64,000 bases of DNA from Hirudinaria manillensis (taxonomy: Eukaryota > Annelida > Clitellata > Hirudinida > Hirudinidae): positions 8,183,501 through 8,247,500 of the forward strand of contig CM067527.1 in the NCBI GenBank assembly GCA_034509925.1, in the 5' to 3' direction. The notes under the pieces were generated by a model. That model had not been told where the DNA came from, did not search any database, and saw nothing but the letters and a program-made list of their open reading frames with translations. How positions within the stretch are numbered: position 1 is the first letter of the stretch; each line of letters opens with the position of its first letter. Both the position numbers and the translations under genes were made by a program. Of this stretch, positions 29,735 to 42,290 are shown one piece after another.

Positions 29735-31616
29735 TGTGGCATTTTTCTTCTTCTTCTTCATGAATATTCATACTCCACCTAGGTCAAGGACAAAGCCTTA
29801 AGACTAGATGACTTGACTTTTCAGACGATGAAACTATTTATAGAAACATTCGTAATTGGATGATAAAAATAACATATAAAACTGTTTTTTTTAAATGTAT
29901 TTTAGATGAATCTGTTTTATTGAGTTTTAATCTCGTGTGTCGGAGACCGTCGATTTGTTGCAAAGTCTGATGATTTTCAGCTGATAATAAGTTCATTCCT
30001 CAACAGCATTTAAACTTGAGTATCGCTCTTCTCTTGAAATAAAGAAATTTTAAGTTTTCGTTTAAGTGTATAATTATAAAGGGATTTAGAACTTAGAACT
30101 TGAAATATTTTAATTTGCCTTCAAGTACATGGAGGAAAGTGTTTGCAAAAAAAGATATTAAATGAATTTAATAAGAAAGCTTAATTGGATTATCAATTAC
30201 ACAATTAAGTTTCTGAGAGAATCCGTCATTTGCGGAGCCCTGAAAGTTAACTATATTCAATATAAAAAAAACGGCAAACCATCACTTCAAGATTTTAACA
30301 GGGCACGTTGCATCTCCTAAACCCCGAATTTAATTAATTTAAAATTTAACGAACTCTCCTAGCATCGGCCCCATTAGGTTCATGCTCATCAATAATTAAT
30401 CGACTTTTTGCTGATCCTAGCTCATATAAAAAAAAACGTGGCTACAGATTCCCGATGAATCATTATTATATTTTTGGGGAAAGCAAACTTTTCTGAAGCG
30501 GAACGACCCCTGCCTTCGAACAATATAAAGAGAGTAAAGTTGCGGTTAACCATGAAAAATGGCAGCTATGGCGATGAATTTCAGCTCACCTCTCCTGGTA
30601 CCTCACCCAAGAAGGAGTTACGGACTATTAATTTCCTAGAATAGGAACCAGTAGCGTAACCAGTATCTTAAAATTAGTCGAGATTGGGCAGGAGAAAGGA
30701 GTAACTTTCTTTTATGTGGCTGGTGATCATTAACGAGTTCATCGAGGAAACGAAGGAAAGAACGACCCTAAGACAATTTGCCCTTGACGCATTTTTAGTG
30801 TGAAAATCGAAAATAAAACCACCATCTATCGCACAAATAAGTTTATCCCCTCCTTTTTTTGCTGTTCCCATAAAAAATCAGTCACTTAAAGGAAGAATTC
30901 TGGTAGGGCACTTTTACATTTAGGTCTATAAATCTACATTAATTTAAGATTGAAATCTAAATTCACATAAAGACATATTAAATATCAATTAAAATTAATG
31001 TTTTAGCTTATTTTTTGCTTGTATTTATTCATTGATGATCAATCATTGATTCATAAGCGATGGATTTTAGGTTTAAGCAAAATTTGAAATTCACTAACTC
31101 GAAATAACTAAAACTAACTATGAATTCGCTGTATCGTGAAGTAAATTATTAAATTTCAATATATATATCGTCTCAATTAATTAGAAAAATGAGAAGGTGA
31201 TATAGGTTCAGCCCTAGGTTCGAGTTGTTTTCGTACCTTAATTATCGTTTTGTTCACGATGGTACTGTCTTTTCTCGGTCGAGTGTCTAAGAGCATTCTA
31301 TCCACATTGACAAGTAAGACATAACATGAAAATTTTTTTCTCGGTGGAGTCTTTGATCGATATCTTGAAATTTTCGATTCTACCATCACTTTTCAAAAAT
31401 TACCTTGAAACTTTCAAGCGGCTTGGATTACACAGATCTAGATCTGCATTTGCGATAATTTTTAATTGTCTTGTTTTTGTTTAGGAACAGCATTTACAAG
31501 GATTGTCATTTAATTATTTATTTCGGTACTCGTTTTAAAGTGCTCAACATGTAACTCAAATCGATCAAAGCCAATCCATAATATTAAATTAGTAATGAAG
31601 TAGTCATCATCACCAC
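29735..31616. other. Interval between the HNMT-like gene and MRPL27
   Basis: AT-rich DNA with no convincing gene. One ATG-initiated minus frame at 30871-30674 encodes 65 residues beginning MGTAKKGGDKLICAIDGGFI. The KKGGDKLICAIDGGFIF stretch is weakly like the start of a FLYWCH zinc finger, a domain often fused to MULE transposases, but the expected Cys/His pattern is incomplete. A 6-bp duplicated GATCTA lies near 31436. Confidence 0.35.
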
Positions 31617-31699
31617 ATGTCAGCCAAATTTATATGGCAAATGTCTTCCTTTTTATATAGTTTTAGTTTATGAAGTGCATGGTTTTATTTTTGAAACAG

Positions 31700-32211
31700 A
31701 TGAGGTGCTGACAATAAGCTGTCGTGATGCTTCAAAGAAGGCAGCGGGTTCCACTAAAAATAGGAAGGCTTGTGCAAAGCCCAAACGCAGGGGTTGGAAG
31801 AAGTTCGATGGTGATTATGTAGAAAAAGGCATGATTGTCTTCAGGCAACTCGGATTGAAGGTTTATCCCGGAGAAAATGTTAGTCGAGTATTGCATAGCT
31901 TCTATTTTTATTATCGAATTATATAATTTGTTACAGAAATAATGTGATTGTCATGCAAAGATTTCTGCAATCCATCTTGTGTATGATTTCTAATATCTTC
32001 CATTTGTTTTTAGGTGGGTTGTGGCAGAGACTACACGTTATACGCTTTGCGTCCCGGAAAGGTTATGATTACAAAGGAGGTTTTGTCTCCACTTCCAACC
32101 AGTCCATTATACAAAGCAGTTGCAGCAGGAAGGGTGTTTGAGAAATATTTTTTCCATGTCCTCCCAGAAGAGCCACAAAAACAAGTCTTTAAGCTAGTTT
32201 CCCAAATATGA
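31700..32211 (+). CDS. MRPL27: Mitochondrial large ribosomal subunit protein bL27m (5' end not resolved)
   Basis: Two firm exons, 31700-31878 and 32014-32211, encode about 125 residues of the nuclear-encoded mitochondrial L27 protein, which sits near the peptidyl-transferase centre. The family's conserved start is visible as CRDASKKAAGSTKNRK, then GWKKFDGDYVEKGMIVFRQ and PGENVGCGRDYTLYALRPGK, followed by the animal-specific C-terminal extension ending FKLVSQI. The reading phase needs one more base from an upstream exon. A candidate first exon is ATG 31617 to 31658 (donor GTTTTA), which would give a 14-residue start and a 41-bp intron; that is very short, so the true start may be elsewhere. 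AATAAA follows directly at 32221-32226. Confidence 0.88.
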
Positions 32212-32868
32212 GAGAATTGTAATAAAATTATTGACACTAGCGGGTGTTTTACATTTAATAATCTTTTGATTCTTAAAATGTGTCTATAAAGAAGAATTCC
32301 CCCAATCCAGAAACTGCCTTGCAGGGTTTTGTGTCTTTTGATCATTTAGAGTTGTTATCTAGATCTCCCCAAAGTCTGTTGCCTTTGAAGTCCTAAAGCG
32401 TTGATGGTCCTTACTGCTTTACTGAAACTGTCCAACTTGAGGGCTTCCATGGATCTGGGGTTAATGAACCCCTAACTTGCGGTTAATCTGTGGGGAGCTC
32501 CCGAGACGAGATCAGTTCTACTCTGCTTTTGGCTGGCATCGTTACACTAATTGTTAAGAAAATCTCATTTTTGATGGCGAAGTGCGAATAGTGGCTATTC
32601 TTATACATTTATGTAATAAACGAACACAGGTAAATAATGTATTTGTAAATTATGTTTTTATAATAATTTTTTAACCAAGTCATTCCATGAATCTTTTATA
32701 AAATCCAATTGTTTTAAAATATGTTTAACGTGATTGTATACACATTACAAAAATATTTGTTAAAAATTGTTTTATTGTAGCACAACGGTTTTTCTTTTGT
32801 GGTGGTGGTTTTTAAATCGGATCGAAATACGGCATTGTTTATAAACATATATCTTGTGGCCGTCCGTG
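32212..32868. other. MRPL27 3'UTR and FOCAD upstream region
   Basis: After AATAAA at 32221 the DNA shows no coding signal. A small perfect hairpin, GGGGTTAATGAACCCC, lies at about 32457-32472 in a locally GC-richer block of unknown origin. The FOCAD promoter should lie in the last 300 bases; no TATA box is obvious. Confidence 0.5.
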
Positions 32869-35800
32869 ATGGAGTTATTGAAATCGCTTCCATACAACTG
32901 CAATCGAAGTTTGAAAGGCCAAGTAATGATGAGCGATCTAATAGTTTTAATTAAAAAATGCTTTTAAAATGCGAATGTGACAAATTGTAGGCAGTGCAAA
33001 AGCTGTATAAAAGCATCCTATCCAAAGAAGTGAAAACTGGAGCTAGAGAAGTAGTTATAGTAGTTTTATTAACAAAACAACATATTGAAACTGATTGTGA
33101 TTTATAGTCCGAGGAGCTGTCATTATTATGGGAATGTGCTACTGGAGAAGACGACGTTCTCTCGTTTTTGTCATTTGAAGCAATTTTAGATTTGGTTAAA
33201 TGTAACAAGCTCTCAGCTACACAAGTAATCCAGAATATAGTAGATTCATTTAGATCTTCTAAGTAAGTTCCAATATCCTACATTAATAAATGGCTTTGTC
33301 TATTTAGAAAAAATTCCAGCTTAAAACTTAAAACTTGATTTATATTAGGTCCAAAACAAATTATCTTCATGCTTTAAAGAAAATTTTTTCATTTGTGAGT
33401 GGAACTAAGTTTAATGTTACCACTTCCAATTTGGGGTTTGTTTTTAAATGTTTTTTTTTGGAGCCTGATGCAGTGCACTTTAAGACAAACATTTTCAGAC
33501 TAGCTCATCCGTTCAATGTTTTGGTGATGTCAGAAGTTAGCAGTGTGCCACTATTTGTTCCTGTTATAAAGGACATCTTCAATGTTTATAATTCTCGGAG
33601 GTGAGAAAGCCTCCCAATAACTACCAAAAATTGCAAAATCTCAAAATTCCATGATCTGTGTAATGTATAATGATCCTTTTTCCAATTTTCAAGTGATGGA
33701 TTCTTTGAACTGATGGATCCATTCTTCAAATATGTCTTTCTACAAACAAGGGATTCTCAATTGTTTATGCCTATTAGACAAACGATAGTTCACAGCCTGA
33801 TTCTGCATGAGGAAAATGTGAAATATGTTCTCAATGTTTTGCCTTGGATGCAAGTCAGATTCAAAGCTTTTTATTTTTTATTATTATTTATTATTAAATA
33901 TATGTAATTAATTAATAGTAATTAATCATATGTAACCATATATTTGTTAGTGTTAACTATTGTATTTATTCTTGTTTTACTAAATGTACTTATTTTCATT
34001 AAATGTACATATTTTTGGCAATTATTCACGGCAGATGGAGGGAAACAGCACAGAACTAATTGAATATTTAGATATTCTGATAACAAACCTTGACGTTCCT
34101 GATAAAATACTTGCTTTAATTCTCCAAACTTTTCCTGAATTCCCTCCAAATGTGCAAGAAACACTCTTGGATTTTATTCTAAAGATCCTCAGAAACAGCC
34201 CGAAGGTTTGTACTGACTTCTAGTCTCATTTTGTTTACATCAATAGTCTTAAAATGTCACATAATCTTGTAGTTATTGACTTTGCTCATTTTCAAACTTG
34301 TTGGTCAACAAAGTATCTGAAATATCTACAAATAATCCATATTTCAGCTGGCAGAAAGCTCTTTGCTTTTATTTCATTGCATGGCAAACCTGAAGAATTT
34401 GGCTGATCTCTCAAGAACTTTTGAAATATGTAATTAATTTTTATTTTTAAGTCGAAATTAAGCTTGATTAAGGTTGATCGATTACAAAACAGTTTTGTTT
34501 CATTCACAGTGTTTTTAATGCTTAAGAAGCAGAAGTTTTTGGGGAGCAAGTGCTATTTGTCGATGCTGGTTCTGCCCCTCCTGCAATTGGTCGTCATTTC
34601 AAATAAAAAAGCTGCATTTTTATTGGATGTCATCAACGAATATTTGCTCGAAGACAGTGTTTCGGTTGGTTATTGTTATTTGTGATTGATTAGCATAATT
34701 AATTAATCACATATTAATTTTGTTGGTCAGGAGAACCAATTTGCATCGAAGACACTACAGATCTCATCTGTTTCCCCAGTGAATTCTTTGTTGTGCCTCT
34801 GTGAAACAATTTTATCTTCGAGAGAAAAGAGAAACAATTGGCTGAAAAACACATCAAAAATTCTCGACTCAAAATCTGCATCATCTTACGAACTGTTAAA
34901 TTTGATTGCTGGGATTCTTCATGGGTGTCAAAATGGAGACGAGTTACAGGCAAGTGTGGAATGCCTGCAGAAGATGTGCTCCAGTGATCCACACATGGTA
35001 ATAAAATCATTTTGTTATGCTTTTACCTTTTCTTAATAGATTGTTTATTTTTATATTTATTTATAATCGTAATATAATTTATTTAAGAATAATTTGTTAA
35101 TGAATAGATTAATTTAAAGATAATTTATGCATTTAAACTATTTTCAGTCTGTGGAGTTGTTTCCTTTGCTGATGAACAAATTGAAGAAATTAACTGATCC
35201 TGAACAATGTTTCAACTTATTAAAATCCCTTCCTGTCATTTCCACCAATAAGGTAGCTCTTGAACGGCTTAATTACTTAATTAAACATTTAAATCCGATT
35301 CAGTTTCTTTTGAATATTCAATAGGAAATAAATTCTTAACTTCAAGCTTGGTCTGTTAAAAAAAAGGATTAAATTTCAGGTTTCAACTTCAATGACCTTG
35401 AAATTTCTTATTTCAAGTGGCAGTTTATCATCAGCTACTCCCAGTCTTTTGATTTCTCTGTGGAAAAACCATGAAGACTGCTTCGTTCACCTGATTGGTC
35501 AACTGCAGGACTGCAAGTCTTCCCCCAATGAAGCTGCCCTAATGCAGGCAAAGTGCTTGAGAGACATTTGTAAGTCGAGGTAAGTGAAAAACTTTTTAAA
35601 AATTCTTGGAGATGTGACCATCGGAAGTGTTTTATCAGCCGATAAAAAGTCTTTCTTACCGATAAATGGTAATATAATTCAGTTTAATTTTATTTAATTA
35701 TAAATTTATATACAAAGTGCAACAAAACATGGCAAGGAGTGCACGGCCATGTTGTTTCAACTCCTCCAGAAGAAAAATGATCGACCCGTGCGGATACTCT

Positions 35801-38800
35801 GCATGGATGCCATTTATTATCTCTGCCTGGAAAAGGTTAACTTAATATTCTGATTATTTAATATACAGCTTTGAGTATAAGATTCTTAACATTTTTAAAT
35901 ACGTTGAGTAATAGTTTATATTGATGTAATGAATATGCTAATGAGTTTGTTCTAATTCTAAAGAAACAAATTATATACCAATGTTACATTGGTGCTTTGA
36001 ATGTTACCAATTGGTTTACTTGTCTTTGGTCGTCCTCTGCTGCTTTTCTTTGCTGAAAACAAAACTGCATTTATTTAATCATTAAAATGTTATTTTCATC
36101 AATTTATTAAATAAATTTTAATAAAATGTTTGAATTATAACCAACTGACTATAATTGATAAAATAATAATATTGCTATTTCACCACCAAAAGGTTCTCAG
36201 TTTCCAATCCTTCTGGTCTTATTTTCAAACCAACTTGAAGCCATTGTTGCTGTGAGACATTTCATTTTTGTTCTTTAAAAATTGTTTTTATTTTAATTTA
36301 CTACCTTTTTTTCTTTATATTTTCTTATTAATTCATAAAATTTTGATGACTTTCATCACTTGGTAATATAATAAATTGATTACTGATTATAATTAATTTT
36401 CGTTTCAGTTCAAAGAATGTGACTCCCTTAGAAGCACAATCCATGCTCAAAATATTCGAGATTCTATCAAACTGCGATATAGGTGTAAGTAACCATTATG
36501 ATCAGCATCTTTATTATTGTCATCAATTAATTGCTTTATTTGTGACAGTGTTAATGTTAAAATTAGGGTTAAAATATTAAAATAAAGTTATAATTGCTTG
36601 TTATAGAGTCTAGCCAATGAGGTGCTGATCTATTTGTGGAGTTTGCTAACTTGTGAGGTCAACAAGTGTGTTGTCAATGAAGCCTTCATCACTTTGTCTT
36701 TGTTTCCAAGGAGTGCTTTTGTCTTGTCACAGTTGCCACAAGAAGTAAGTTTGTATCTGTTGCATCTGTTTCATGTCTTGTTTCATAATAACAATAAGTT
36801 ACATAATAAGTTATGTAATTGTTTAGATAATTTTAGATTCATTTACTTAATGTAACCATTAATGTGATCTTAGTGGAATCTTGATTTCTTGCTAAATAAG
36901 CAACATTATGAAAGGTAACGAGAGCTCAGTTGTTGAAAATGGAAGAGAAGGAAGTCGACGAGAGTTTGAGGGAAACGATTTATGGCGACACGTACCTGGA
37001 GCTGGTTGCAAAGTACTATTCAAGAGAAGTTGAAAATGGTCATATATTGATGTTATGATATGATGTGATAATACAATATGGTGCTACAATATAATGTTGC
37101 ATTATCATCAACTTATTGAATATAAATGACCCAATTGTAATTAATTAAATACATATTAATGGCCTGATTGTAATTAAATGCATATTAATGATCCATTTGT
37201 AATTTAATTAAATTATTATTTAAACATTCCTTGTTTTAGGACTTGAAAGGTTCTTCTCGAGGTTGATGGACGATGAACTCCTGTCACTTCCTAGGGGAGT
37301 TTTTTTCAAATACAAGGAAATGATTCGACTTTCTTTCGCTTATCAACTCAAAATGGATTCTGATCACTCAAGAGAAGTTGACTTGAAAATAAGCAAAAGT
37401 GAGTAGATTAATTTATTATTATAGTTATTATTATTGTTATTATTATTATTATATGTGATGTGTTCCATATTATTACAATAACATCATACCACTAGTAATA
37501 ATAATTATTATTAAATTTAATTTTTTATTAAAAAAATCTATTATTAAATAGCAAATTATAAAGGCACTGATCCTCATTAAATATTAAAATATTTAAATAA
37601 TGCATTTAGCCAAATTCATTTAACTCCTAACTAAAGCTTAATTAATTTCAATCCTTAAAACAGTGGCCACAACAGTTTTACATCTGACAGCCAATAGTTT
37701 GTTGAGGAGCTGTTTTGAGTACATGATTAACTTTGTGAGGCAAGGTATGTCATGAATTTTATATCTTTGATGGATAATTTATTTACTAACAACTTCAATT
37801 AACTTCAACTTAATAATTATAACGACAATAGTATATTAATCTTACTAATAATAACATGACAATGGTTTGTAAATTGAAAATAAATAAAATTAATAATTTA
37901 ATAACAGTTGGAAAACATAAATAAATGAATAAATAAATAAACAAATGAACATTTAAGGAATGAATGAAGAGAAACTTCCTCTTTTCAAGATGATCCTTCG
38001 TTCATTCACAAAGGATGCCACGAAACACCTGCTTCCACCTTTTAATTGGTTTTTCATCCTCCGACCCATCCTAATCCAAGCTCCAGGTAATTGATGATGA
38101 TGATGATGATGATTACTAGTTTGATTGTTATGTTTATATTTTTATTTTAATGTTTATTTTGTTTATTATTTTTATTGTTATTCTTTGCATTTGTCAAAGT
38201 TTTAATGCACAAATTTTACTTTTGAATTATTTTCAAAATGTGAAATTCAGCTACACCCAGTTGACTAGTTGTAGTAGAATAGTGATTAATATTTTAAGGA
38301 ATTAATAATTAATATTAAGGAATTAAAAGTTTACAAAAGTATTGCTTGCATAAGAGTAGCTATAATCTAAACTTGGTCATTAAATTAGTCAAATTGTATA
38401 AAAAATGCAGAGAGCATTGACAAGGAGACGATTGAATTGTGTTACAAGCTGGTCTTCCAACAAAGTGTGAATTATCCAGTACTCAGTCACCTGTTGCTTC
38501 AACTTGTTGATGGTTCTGACTTTGATGATTGCCAGGTAATCTCGATTATAATTGTCACATACGTCGCCATATTTTCATTTTATAATGTTTTTCTTATGTT
38601 TTTGTATTTTAAATGAAAGATTTTCAATTAATTAAATTAAATTACTTAAAATTAAATTAATTAAATACTGTTGCAGTTGAATCAAACAAAGTTGATGATG
38701 AAGAACTTTGCAGACTTTCTGACAATTTGTCGTGTGAAAAGCATCGGAGATAAGTTTGCGAGGTTCGTTCATCCAATCCTTGAACGACTGGCGAAGGATG

Positions 38801-40600
38801 GAGAAGAAGAGAAAGAACTGTTGAAGGACTTTGTGATGAGTAAGTAATTATTAATTAAATATTAATTAATTTAATTAGAATGAATAAATGTTTTTTATTA
38901 TTATTATGTAATTGAGAGTGAATTAAATGTATTTGTTTATTTGTTTTCTTAGGCCTCGGAGACTTTGCCAAGTCTCAAGTTGCACTGAAGGAGTCCAAAA
39001 ACTACGTTTGGGAGGTGCTGGGGACTGTCATAAACATGATTCCTGTGAGTGAATTTCAAATAAAAATCATTTTCATGTTTTAATTGTTTAAATAAATTAA
39101 ATTAAATGACGACAAACAGGTAAAATTCCACAAAGAAATCGAAGAAATGCTAGGAAACTCTCCCCAGGTCGTGGCTGACGGGTTGTTGAATATTCACGAA
39201 GGTTGTGCGGAGGTCAACAAGTTCTTCATTCTCAGAGCATCACTCGTTTCCAGCGACCAACGAAACATTTCCTTCCTCAACCATGCTTTGGAGACTTTTA
39301 TTAAAATCGATTCAACTGAAGTGTAAGGAAGATTGCAATGATTTATTTATTTTTTTTTACTTATTTATTTATTTATTCAATAATTCATTCAGTTATTTAT
39401 TTGTTTTATATATTTATTTTAAACTTGGAAATGCATTTATTCGTCTGATAATTTTAAACTGCAACATTGATTAATAATTTTGTCAAAGAAATTTTTGAAA
39501 TAATTCAAGTTGTTTTCCACCTTGCACTGAACTTCCTAATTGCTTTGCTTTGGAATATTAATAATATATATTATAATCAAAATATTTTAATATTCTCTCC
39601 AGGGACAAATGTTTCACATTGGTGGTTGCATTGCAAATGTTTCAAAACTGCAATCAATGCAAAACAACCTCATTGAAGCAGTGGATGGTGGAAATGATGA
39701 GTTTCATCATATTCCATACAAAACAGCGCCACCATCAGGTTCCCTATAACTTTTAAATTAAGCAGCAGTTAATTATTTAGCATCTCTTAATGTTATAATG
39801 TAAATAACCAATTAATTAAAATTATTCAAATAGGGTCTGGATTGGTTGGTTATGGTTTGGTTCTCGTCGATTGTGAAGTGGTCCCCCAGCGGTTTGCATG
39901 GGTTGCTGTTCTTTCCTTTGGATTCCAGTTACGAGGTCATCAAGGACTTTGCAATGGAGACCAATTATAATACGTTTACTAATAACTTGATGAATCTCCT
40001 GCCATATTCTTTGAGTCTGCTTTTGAAGGATGCAGAATGGGCCGGCATGTCCGACAAGGTATTATTATTATTATTATTTTTATTATTATTATTATTAACA
40101 ATTACTGTAATTATGAGATATTATTACTATTATTTAATTTGAACATTTTTTTTCATTGCAGGTCTTAGATTTGCTTTATCATTTGCTGTCTCTGGAGAAA
40201 ATCAAACTGAATCCTAGAATAATTGACACAATCACAGGTAAGGACTGAAAGTGTTTAAAATGCTTTGCATAAATGGTAGTAAAATAAGTAATAATATATA
40301 AATATATATATTTAAAATTAAAATAATTATATTTACTTTATGTATATTTAATTAAATATTTATATATTTAAAATTAAATTAAAATAATTATATTTATTTT
40401 ATGAATTTATAATATTTAACGAGCAATTCATTGTTCAATTATTTGCATCTGCAACAACTTCTGATGAATCATCTTTTCTTTTCCAAGAATCTCTGAGGTG
40501 TTTGAGAAGCGTTGGAAGTTGTAAAAATCCTTCCTTCTGGATGAAACTTGCTGAATTGATGGACTTCAGAGCAGATCACTTAATCAATGGAAATTGTTAA
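32869..40600 (+). CDS. FOCAD: Focadhesin, compact form lacking the central region
   Basis: A HEAT/ARM-type helical repeat protein; in vertebrates focadhesin is linked to focal adhesions and to stability of the SKI mRNA-surveillance complex. Exons: 32869-32922, 32991-33050, 33108-33262, 33349-33600, 33694-33853, 34035-34205, 34348-34429, 34510-34664, 34731-34997, 35148-35252, 35380-35579, 35718-35835, 36193-36251, 36409-36484, 36607-36744, 36915-37038, 37240-37398, 37664-37744, 37958-38086, 38411-38535, 38677-38839, 38953-39044, 39120-39322, 39603-39738, 39834-40058, 40162-40237 and 40488-40600. All phases agree, giving 1225 residues. Landmarks shared with vertebrate FOCAD are QAVQKLYKSIL near the start, CLRDICKSR near residue 552, LERFFSRLMDDELLSLPRG near 725-745, LPPFNWFFILRPIL, and LLPYSLSLLLKDAEW near the end. 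The vertebrate protein is about 1800 residues; the missing part falls between exons 17 and 18. AATAAA lies at 40629-40634. Confidence 0.9.
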
Positions 40601-40624
40601 AAAAATATAATAATAATAATAATT

Positions 40625-41410
40625 TTGTAATAAAATGAGTTTATGGAAAGATACCATGGAGATCAATTTAGTCTACCAATTTTCATTGTAAATTTTCTTG
40701 CATCTCTTTTGAAATTTTTGTCTTTCATTGTTTGATGCATAAATTGCTGGTTGTTGACCGAATGGAATTGGTCGGATGTTCAACGAACAATATAAGGTCT
40801 TGTTTACTACTTTGGCACGAGGATGGCAATGAGGGGCAGATGTAAATCGATTGCAACAATTTGGAGGTTACTTGCTCTGATAGACTTTTCAATTACATGA
40901 TAGGAGGTTCGATGGCGGATGTAGAAGATACGGAATGAGGTGAAATTTTTGGATGTTAAATTAAACTCAATTAGACTCAATGCGCTAACAATTGCTTCGA
41001 GCACGTGGTAATAATTAAAAATTTCAAATAATCGTTTATCCTTTTAAGCATCTTCCCGAAATCATAAGCCTTCGGTTTCATTTCATTGGAAGACGTTGGT
41101 AGCTTACAGTCCCCACCCATGCCGGTAATAGTGATCAGAAGTTGTAATTTTAACGACTTTTAACAATTATCACATAGAATTCCATAATTTACCTGCAACA
41201 AAACAAGTTGCTGTTGATGGTTTAATAAGGCAGTTTTGGTGGGAAGAGATAACAATTCTGAGGAAGTCAGAGATGAAGGAACCGGTCGTAATATATCCGA
41301 GTCGCTTGACAGCCCAAAAAAAATCATAACCAGGAAGGAATTGTGTTTGAAGATGGACTTCTTCCTTTGACTCAGGAAATTTCGTCGCAATATTTCATCG
41401 GACACAAAAA
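40625..41410 (-). pseudogene. Decayed minus-strand unit B, diverged copy of unit A
   Basis: The minus strand carries coding-like stretches. One at 41405-41186 reads LSLPTKTALLNHQQQLVLLQ up to a good donor (GTAAAT). Another at 41121-40981 starts MGGDCKLPTSSNEMKPKAYD. A third at about 40950-40650 contains IDLHLPL, then after a one-base frame change KVVNKT, IRPIPFGQQPAIYASNNER and QKFQKRCKKIYNEN. The third part aligns over about 230 bp with 42220-41980 in unit A. The frame break (GTGCC where unit A has GTGGCC) suggests decay. No family recognised; an old retroelement tail or a tandemly duplicated gene are both possible. Confidence 0.35.
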
Positions 41411-41648
41411 AAAGAGTACATTATTGGTTAACTAGCGATAGGTTCGCACTTGAGCAATGGGTAATGGTTAACAATTGGTTATATTTGCGGGGGCTGAAAT
41501 TCCATTTTGAGATTAATCACATTAGTTTCAAAACTAATTCTACTTTTGATGACAATTTGAAAAACGGTATAAACGCCAAGTCATACAGTTTTCCTCGTGA
41601 GATCCTTTCACGCCTCCGCAAAAAGAGATTTCAAATACCAAAGAGAGA

Positions 41649-42290
41649 CATCAAGTAGAACGAACTGGATACCGTTGCAGTTTGAGAAAGGATGAGGTGC
41701 CAACGCGAGGTGTTAACAGAAAATTGCTAAGGATCGGATGTTGAAGGACAGGATTGACTGCTTCAATGCAGTTCAAATCGGACGATGTTTGAGGAGCTGC
41801 AGAAATCTTGCGTTAAGCAAAAAAACTGTTCTGGTTTTGGTTTTGATGGTTTTTCAATGGGTCATTTAACGAAGAAATATTATTAAAAGTTAATAAAAAT
41901 TTGTGATAACATAAGTTTAATAAATGCCAGGAATCCATTTTATCTTCGAGGTATTGCAGCAAATTTATCTGCATTGGTTTTGAGCTATTGAAATTTATGT
42001 CATTCATTATTCGCTGTCATAAATCTTCGGATTGTTGACAAAGTGGGATTGGCTGACTGTTGACCAATTCCTCAGTTTTGTTTATTACTTTGGCCACCAG
42101 TGTTGGTGACGACAAGGGAAGCTTTAAATCATTGACATCAATTTGGAAAGAACTTCTGTTGAACCCGAATTGAAGTGATAAGTGGTTGAGTGATGCATTC
42201 CTTTGGAAGACATGGAATGATAAATGGATTATGGATTGCAATTTCTGCTTGGCTTCAGTTCGGAGCTTACACGAGGAAGATTCTCCTGAA
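41649..42290 (-). pseudogene. Decayed minus-strand unit A, diverged copy of unit B
   Basis: The minus strand at 42241-42017 encodes a 74-codon frame with FNRSSFQIDVNDLKLPLSSP, LVAKVINKTEELV and QPIPLCQQSEDL. It aligns with unit B, but has one extra base near its end (CAACAATCCGA against CAACAACCAGC), which brings in a stop. Further along, an exon-like stretch at about 41796-41649 follows an acceptor TTCTGCAG and reads PQTSSDLNCIEAVNPVLQH before ending KLQRYPVRST and TGA. Protein family unknown. Paralogy to unit B is seen directly in the DNA. Confidence 0.35.

Noticed and set aside
32457-32472. Hairpin GGGGTTAATGAACCCC as a functional RNA element
   Set aside because: A 6-bp stem with no neighbouring structure or gene relationship is not enough to call a site.
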